Below are positions 6,591 to 9,769 of a stretch of DNA of 9,769 nucleotides, piece by piece. A program made the translations under genes and the position numbers. The notes under the pieces are model-generated. The model made no database searches. It was not told the origin of the DNA and was given only the letters and a program-made list of their open reading frames with translations. The DNA lies in assembly GCA_030619215.1 (NCBI GenBank), contig JAUXBV010000075.1:1-9769 (forward strand), written 5' to 3'. The stretch is from Fibrobacterota bacterium (GTDB lineage Bacteria > Fibrobacterota > Chitinivibrionia > Chitinivibrionales > JANQEN01). Within the stretch, counting starts at the first letter, position 1. Each line of letters opens with the position of its first letter.

Positions 6591-7127
6591 TTAACTCTTT
6601 TCTTTATTAAAAAGATCCTCAATAATCTCCTCAGACTGGTACTGTTTTTGTTTCGGAGCACCTGATGAATCCTTTACTTTTGCTTTTTCATTTTCATCAT
6701 CCCCAACGGTTAATATACCTACATCATTAACCGCAGTTCCCTGCAGTTCCTCAACCATCCGGCGCAATTTGTTATTAGTCTCCCGCAAACGGGTTACCAA
6801 TATCTTAATCATATTCACCATCCATGGCGGAATCCGCGACAACTGATCCTCAAATATTTTCTTTGTAATAATTGTACACGCTGTTGGTTCAATGGCCTGA
6901 ACACTGGCCGACCTTCTATTTTCGTCAATCATTGCCATCTCACCAAACATGGCTTTCGGACCGAGCTGGCATAACTCGACCTCCTTCAGCGTGTTGCCTG
7001 TTTTAATAGTTTTAAAAATACGGACCCGTCCGGAATCTACTATATACATCCCATCGCAGCTGCTATTCTCAGAGAAAATTATATCACCCTGTCGATACTT
7101 TTTCACCTGTCTTGTGTAATACTTCAT
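6591..7127 (-). CDS. Stand-alone cyclic-nucleotide-binding domain protein (CRP/CNB fold, no DNA-binding domain)
   Basis: This 178-residue cytoplasmic protein begins with a CNMP-binding beta-roll (about 1-100): GDIIF (14-18), MYIVDSGRVRIFK (27-39), and the phosphate-binding cassette FGEMAMIDENRRSASV (61-76). Glu63, Arg72 and Ser73 match the ligand residues Glu72, Arg82 and Ser83 of E. coli CRP. A long helix (about 101-130) corresponds to the CRP dimer helix, with Thr117-Asn118 near CRP Thr127-Ser128. After it comes a 48-residue charged, probably disordered tail where CRP has its helix-turn-helix, so it is probably not a direct transcription factor. The start is supported by AAAGGA five bases before the ATG, and an extended -10 promoter lies upstream. 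It converges on the HDOD gene with 68 bases between their ends. Binding of a cyclic nucleotide is likely; which one cannot be told. Confidence 0.88.
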   Translation of the reverse strand: MKYYTRQVKKYRQGDIIFSENSSCDGMYIVDSGRVRIFKTIKTGNTLKEVELCQLGPKAMFGEMAMIDENRRSASVQAIEPTACTIITKKIFEDQLSRIPPWMVNMIKILVTRLRETNNKLRRMVEELQGTAVNDVGILTVGDDENEKAKVKDSSGAPKQKQYQSEEIIEDLFNKEKS

Positions 7128-7200
7128 TTGTATCCTTTCTTGAATGCGAAGAGGCTATCAATATTTCACATCACAATTTTGAACCGGGGGTTTCGTAAAT

Positions 7201-7228
7201 ATTATACCATAATTTAATCAAATTGCAA
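7201..7228 (-). promoter_or_regulatory. Extended -10 sigma-70 promoter of the cyclic-nucleotide-binding gene
   Basis: Read on the minus strand, TTGCAA (7228-7223) precedes a perfect TATAAT (7206-7201) by 16 bases. TGG immediately before TATAAT gives the extended -10 signature TGN-TATAAT. Transcription would begin near 7194, about 67 bases before the start codon. Confidence 0.65.
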
Positions 7229-7259
7229 TAAAAATAATAGTTATCGTTTCTTTCCTTTC

Positions 7260-7288
7260 TTTACATTGCAAATAAAAATATTTATATA
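7260..7288 (+). promoter_or_regulatory. Candidate sigma-70 promoter of the DUF2007-like gene
   Basis: TTTACA (7260-7265) and TATATA (7283-7288) are separated by 17 bases. The -35 box matches five and the -10 box four consensus bases. A start near 7295 would leave a leader of about 107 bases that contains a short hairpin, ACGG/CCGT (7348-7362). The leader does not match a riboswitch I recognise. ATTGCAA followed by A/T-rich sequence occurs twice in this divergent spacer (7222-7228 and 7265-7271). Confidence 0.4.
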
Positions 7289-7401
7289 GAGGTGGTGTGA
7301 AAACCTTTTAATAAATTCATCCCCTATATGCCCAAAATTTATTTTTTACGGTGTATATCCGTCGAATCATTAATAGGTTAATTATAGTGGAGGTATATTT
7401 A

Positions 7402-8196
7402 ATGTCTGAAATTCTTAAAAAAATAAAAGAGTTCAATGACGAATTTCTTCTTGAGCAGTTTTATATGAAAAAAAATGATTACACGGAAGAAGCAATTGCT
7501 CTTATGCAAGAAGAAATTTCTTTGAGAAACCTGGAAGATAACATCTTTGAAAAAAGTGAAGATGCAGATACTAAAGAGACCGTGGACATTGATGATGAAT
7601 TAGTTCCTCTTGATAATAAATTTAATCGAACTGATTTGGTTCTTGCCCAATCAATACTTACTGAAGAAAAAATTCCTTTCTATGTTACCTCTTCTACGCA
7701 ATCATCTGCACTTCCCATCGAAACTGAGACCATCAGCTCATTCAGTATCTCTATACCAAAAAGCCAACAGCAAAAGGCACAGGAGTGCCTCGGCAAACAC
7801 TTCCATTCAACCGATGGCCTCTTTTCTGCGAAATTCTCTAGTATAAAAGAGCGCCTGAAATCATTCTGTTTTTATGATATATCTCTTTTAGCTGACGAGC
7901 TTGAAGAGGAGGTAGACGTACAATTTTCTTCCGAGGAATCGTCAAAAATTGAAATCTATGTCAAAAAGCTCATAGAGGAAGCGGAGACTATCGAGCAAGA
8001 ACCGGAAAATGTTTTATTTTATGTTGACAACCTGCAAGAGTGCTTGAACCACCTGAAAGATAAAAATTATTCCGGCTTCACCAGAACAGACCTGCTTACT
8101 ATTCTGGAAGTTCTTCAGGTATACTGTGAAAAAGAAGATTTTCCACCAATACTTGAGTGTACAGCAGAGGTACTATTGAATTTCTTTGTAACATAA
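7402..8196 (+). CDS. DUF2007-like (putative signal-transducing) domain protein
   Basis: This 264-residue soluble protein is probably cytoplasmic, with no signal peptide or membrane helix. Residues 1-45 include LLEQFYMKKNDYTEEAIALM, the short 'Tyr-pep-ala-rich' helix-hairpin often found at the start of proteins with a DUF2007 domain. Residues about 66-133 resemble DUF2007: ELVPLDNKFNRTDLVLAQSI, then LTEEKIPFYVTSS, then SISIPKSQQQKAQECL. This matches the family pattern of strand, helix, 'gain of a shared ligand site' strand and a final IPxxxxxxAxxxL helix. The acidic helical C-terminal half (134-264) is unknown. The start at 7402 is chosen over the upstream ATG at 7351 because GGAGGT (7389-7394) is placed seven bases before it and the added residues look non-native. 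It converges on the next gene with only three bases between stops. The family has no established biochemical function. Confidence 0.7.
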   Translation: MSEILKKIKEFNDEFLLEQFYMKKNDYTEEAIALMQEEISLRNLEDNIFEKSEDADTKETVDIDDELVPLDNKFNRTDLVLAQSILTEEKIPFYVTSSTQSSALPIETETISSFSISIPKSQQQKAQECLGKHFHSTDGLFSAKFSSIKERLKSFCFYDISLLADELEEEVDVQFSSEESSKIEIYVKKLIEEAETIEQEPENVLFYVDNLQECLNHLKDKNYSGFTRTDLLTILEVLQVYCEKEDFPPILECTAEVLLNFFVT

Positions 8197-8199
8197 ATA

Positions 8200-9342
8200 T
8201 TATTCAATAAACGATATTGAAGCCCTCTTGACATAATCCGATATTCGTGAGGGAAATCTATCAACTTTGACACGGACAAGCATCCCTTTCCCTTTCCCTG
8301 TTGAAGCATAAAGAGAGACTATATTGCAATTCTGCTGCGCTATTAATGCCCTAATAAGATAATAGGTCTCTTTTTCAAGGTCTGATTGTTTGAAAGACTG
8401 AGTATGGTACTCTATTCTGCAGACGCCATTTTCATCACGGTCGTATCTTGACAAAACACCATAAGGCTTGACAATCTCTTCAACACTGAAGACCTTCTCA
8501 CCAAACAGCTCGCTCATTTGCTTTTCAGCCTCTTTGGCTTCTGCCCGCTTTCGTGCTCCCCGGTACGCAGCTATCAACCCCTGCCATGCTCTCAAATTAT
8601 ACTGATTAAATGACAGTGCAATTCTGAAAAATTTTATTTCACATTCATAATCCTGGCATAAATGAACGGCCGAATCGGTATAGGCATCGGAACTTTTTTT
8701 CGCAGGTGATGCAGAGGCTTCCTCCTTTTCGCTCATGTCCGTTTTCATTGTCTCTTTATCATTACTTATTGGTGTTTTCGAAGTGCTGCCTTTTGCTTTA
8801 CCAGGCTTTGTCCCGCTCTTTCCAGTTAATACCGGGCCTGTGGGTTTAATCCTGACTTTACTGCTTTTACCTACTAAGAATACGATAAGTATAACAAGAA
8901 CAACTCCAACAAGAATAATAATATTAGTAATTACACTCTTCTTTTTTTTAACAGGCTTTTCCTGTGGAGCTGTACCAAAAAAGTTTACCCTCTCGGAAAC
9001 CTTTTCTGCCGGTTTTTTGCGTATGACACCTGAACCAATTAAATCCTGCCTTTGTACTTTGCTTGTTTTCACTTTCTTTTCAGGGATTTTTTTATCTGCT
9101 TCAAGCTTTTTAAGGGGATTTTTGGATTCAACAGCTCGACACACCGCACCAAGCTTCTGCAGCTGAAGAGACGTTTTTTCAAGTTCCTTAAATGACAGGT
9201 CTTTTTTATAAACAAGAGGGAGATTATCAAGAAGGGATAACGCTTTCTGAAGAGAAATAGAGGGGTCTGCGGCAATATGATGAGCAATTACCTGTTTCAG
9301 TCGCGGTTTCGTTAACTTTATAATAATTAAATCGTAGTTCAT
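8200..9342 (-). CDS. Single-pass membrane protein with L7/L12-like N-terminal domain and TPR-like C-terminal region
   Basis: This 380-residue protein has three parts. Residues about 1-72 look like the C-terminal fold of ribosomal protein L7/L12: strand NYDLIIIKL, helix with SISLQKALSLLDNLP (28-42), helix with FKELEKTSLQLQKLGA (51-66), last strand. That fold also occurs in unrelated proteins as a small binding module. A long basic linker (73-125) leads to one transmembrane helix (about 126-148), then a Lys/Ser/Thr/Pro-rich linker (150-210). Residues about 211-275 have paired helices with the spacing of a tetratricopeptide unit (IALSFNQYNLRAWQGLIAAY), and the last 100 residues form a mixed alpha/beta end. 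The ATG at 9342 is preferred; a TTG at 9378 is also in frame, but neither has a clear RBS. It is convergent with the DUF2007 gene and divergent from the 31-residue gene. Function is unknown. Confidence 0.72.
   Translation of the reverse strand: MNYDLIIIKLTKPRLKQVIAHHIAADPSISLQKALSLLDNLPLVYKKDLSFKELEKTSLQLQKLGAVCRAVESKNPLKKLEADKKIPEKKVKTSKVQRQDLIGSGVIRKKPAEKVSERVNFFGTAPQEKPVKKKKSVITNIIILVGVVLVILIVFLVGKSSKVRIKPTGPVLTGKSGTKPGKAKGSTSKTPISNDKETMKTDMSEKEEASASPAKKSSDAYTDSAVHLCQDYECEIKFFRIALSFNQYNLRAWQGLIAAYRGARKRAEAKEAEKQMSELFGEKVFSVEEIVKPYGVLSRYDRDENGVCRIEYHTQSFKQSDLEKETYYLIRALIAQQNCNIVSLYASTGKGKGMLVRVKVDRFPSRISDYVKRASISFIE
8203..8221. repeat. 7-bp inverted repeat at the convergent gene ends
   Basis: TTCAATA (8203-8209) and TATTGAA (8215-8221) form a perfect stem around AACGA. 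It lies inside the last codons of the minus-strand gene and seven bases past the stop of the plus-strand gene. It is too AT-rich and lacks a T run for a classical terminator, but could form a 3' hairpin on the plus-strand message. Confidence 0.35.
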
Positions 9343-9411
9343 ACTAATAATTATTACTCTATAATATCTATTTTGCAAGAAATTATATTATTCCGTAACA
9401 CTCTGGGTCTC

Positions 9412-9458
9412 TTGACACCGTTATCGGCACAACCCATTTTACAAAACCCTTATATACT
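9412..9458 (+). promoter_or_regulatory. Possible promoter elements of the 31-residue ribosomal-type gene
   Basis: A perfect TTGACA lies at 9412-9417 and TATACT at 9453-9458, 35 bases apart, so they cannot be the two halves of one ordinary promoter. The only sequence 17 bases after TTGACA is CATTTT (9435-9440), a poor -10. A promoter must exist in this divergent spacer, but the precise boxes are not settled. Confidence 0.25.
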
Positions 9459-9502
9459 GAACTATTACCATTTAAAAAGGATTATTAAAAGGATAATAAT
9501 TA

Positions 9503-9598
9503 ATGTCAAATGTTAAAAAACACAGGAAATCAAAGATCGCAAAACATAAACGGAAAAAACGCAGACGTTTAAACAGACATAAAAAACGCAAGGTATAA
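9503..9598 (+). CDS. Tiny basic ribosomal protein of the bS22 / mS38 (AURKAIP1/COX24 domain) type
   Basis: This 31-codon gene encodes a protein in which about two thirds of residues are Lys, Arg or His. It starts MSNVKKHRK and continues with KIAKHKRKKRRRLNRHKKRK (11-30). The pattern K(K/R)RxxKxxKHKxRKxxRRxRxxRRK is that of small-subunit protein bS22 of actinobacteria and the C-terminal AURKAIP1/COX24 domain of mitochondrial mS38, which bind 16S-type rRNA in the small subunit. Length (about 30-35 residues in bacteria) also fits. Support: AAAAGGA (9487-9493) nine bases before the ATG, a TAA stop, and a strong terminator 83 bases on. The alternative, a random basic ORF, is unlikely given the RBS and terminator. 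No other ribosomal gene lies nearby. Confidence 0.85.
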   Translation: MSNVKKHRKSKIAKHKRKKRRRLNRHKKRKV

Positions 9599-9680
9599 AA
9601 GTCATTTTTAATTATTTACTGTTGATAATAAAATCGGGAAACTTGTCATTTAATATAGAATAAAATCGAAATTGTATTAT

Positions 9681-9709
9681 GGGGTGGGATTTAATCCCGC
9701 CCCTTTTTT
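9681..9709 (+). terminator. Strong Rho-independent terminator after the 31-residue gene
   Basis: GGGGTGGGAT (9681-9690) and ATCCCGCCCC (9694-9703) form a 10-bp stem with one G-U pair and a TTA loop, followed by TTTTTT. It is the most GC-rich element in an otherwise AT-rich stretch. The 82 bases between the stop codon at 9598 and this stem hold no gene I can see. Confidence 0.93.
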
Positions 9710-9769
9710 ATTTTCGTAACGATAACTATTTAATAAGTTTCTAACATAAAAGCTGGCACTAATTGTTAA

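Noticed and set aside
7351..7401. ATG at 7351 as start of the DUF2007-like gene
   Set aside because: There is no RBS there, whereas GGAGGT is ideally spaced for 7402, and the extra 17 residues do not fit the family N-terminus.
8735..9166. 143-codon plus-strand ORF with a hydrophobic, membrane-like translation
   Set aside because: It is the antisense of the linker and membrane segment of the 8200-9342 gene; Lys-rich codons read backwards give Phe/Leu-rich sequence, and there is no RBS.
9753..9769. TGGCAC near the window end as a sigma-54 promoter
   Set aside because: The -12 GC is missing at the required spacing (the sequence reads TA), and the downstream region lies outside the window.

Overview
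This 9.8-kb, moderately AT-rich window is ordinary bacterial chromosome with nine clear protein genes plus one 31-codon gene. It belongs to a flagellated bacterium. The mix suggests a planctomycete-type organism, possibly in the anammox order Brocadiales: a short flagellin, a pseudo-receiver/HDOD protein, a DUF2007-like protein, an L7/L12-like membrane protein and a tiny bS22/mS38-type ribosomal protein, with frequent weak Shine-Dalgarno sequences. This placement is inference from gene style; no diagnostic rRNA or metabolic gene is present. I saw no tRNA, rRNA, CRISPR array, insertion sequence or attachment site.

Layout: (1) 1-1083 is a flagellin gene with a structured leader and a strong terminator. 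The leader carries two ACARGGA motifs of the kind bound by CsrA, one in the loop of a perfect hairpin and one on the ribosome-binding site. (2) 1104-1958, minus strand, is a tandem universal stress protein that converges on the flagellin and shares its terminator. (3) 1959-2192 is a very AT-rich divergent spacer. (4) 2193-4620, plus strand, is a likely operon: a divergent UDP-sugar pyrophosphorylase-like protein, an orphan ParA-type ATPase and a 77-residue protein with one C-terminal membrane helix. (5) 4643-6522 has its own near-consensus promoter and encodes a three-part regulator: degenerate receiver, HDOD and a C-terminal Rossmann-like domain. (6) 6591-7127, minus strand, is a lone cyclic-nucleotide-binding domain protein. 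It is transcribed divergently from (7) 7402-8196, a DUF2007-like protein. (8) 8200-9342, minus strand, is a membrane protein with an L7/L12-like N-terminus and a TPR-like C-terminal part. (9) 9503-9598 is the 31-residue, highly basic ribosomal-type protein, with a strong terminator at 9681-9709. The last 60 bases hold nothing I can identify.

How the genes fit together: most of them look regulatory or sensory (Usp, ParA, HDOD, cyclic-nucleotide sensor, DUF2007), but none has an obvious DNA-binding output domain. The region reads as a set of signalling and cell-organisation genes beside a flagellin, not as a single pathway. The best leads are the flagellin leader RNA, the unusual ParA with its small membrane neighbour, the HDOD protein with Glu at its phospho-acceptor site, the nucleotidyltransferase-like protein with altered metal-site residues, and the tiny mS38-like ribosomal protein.
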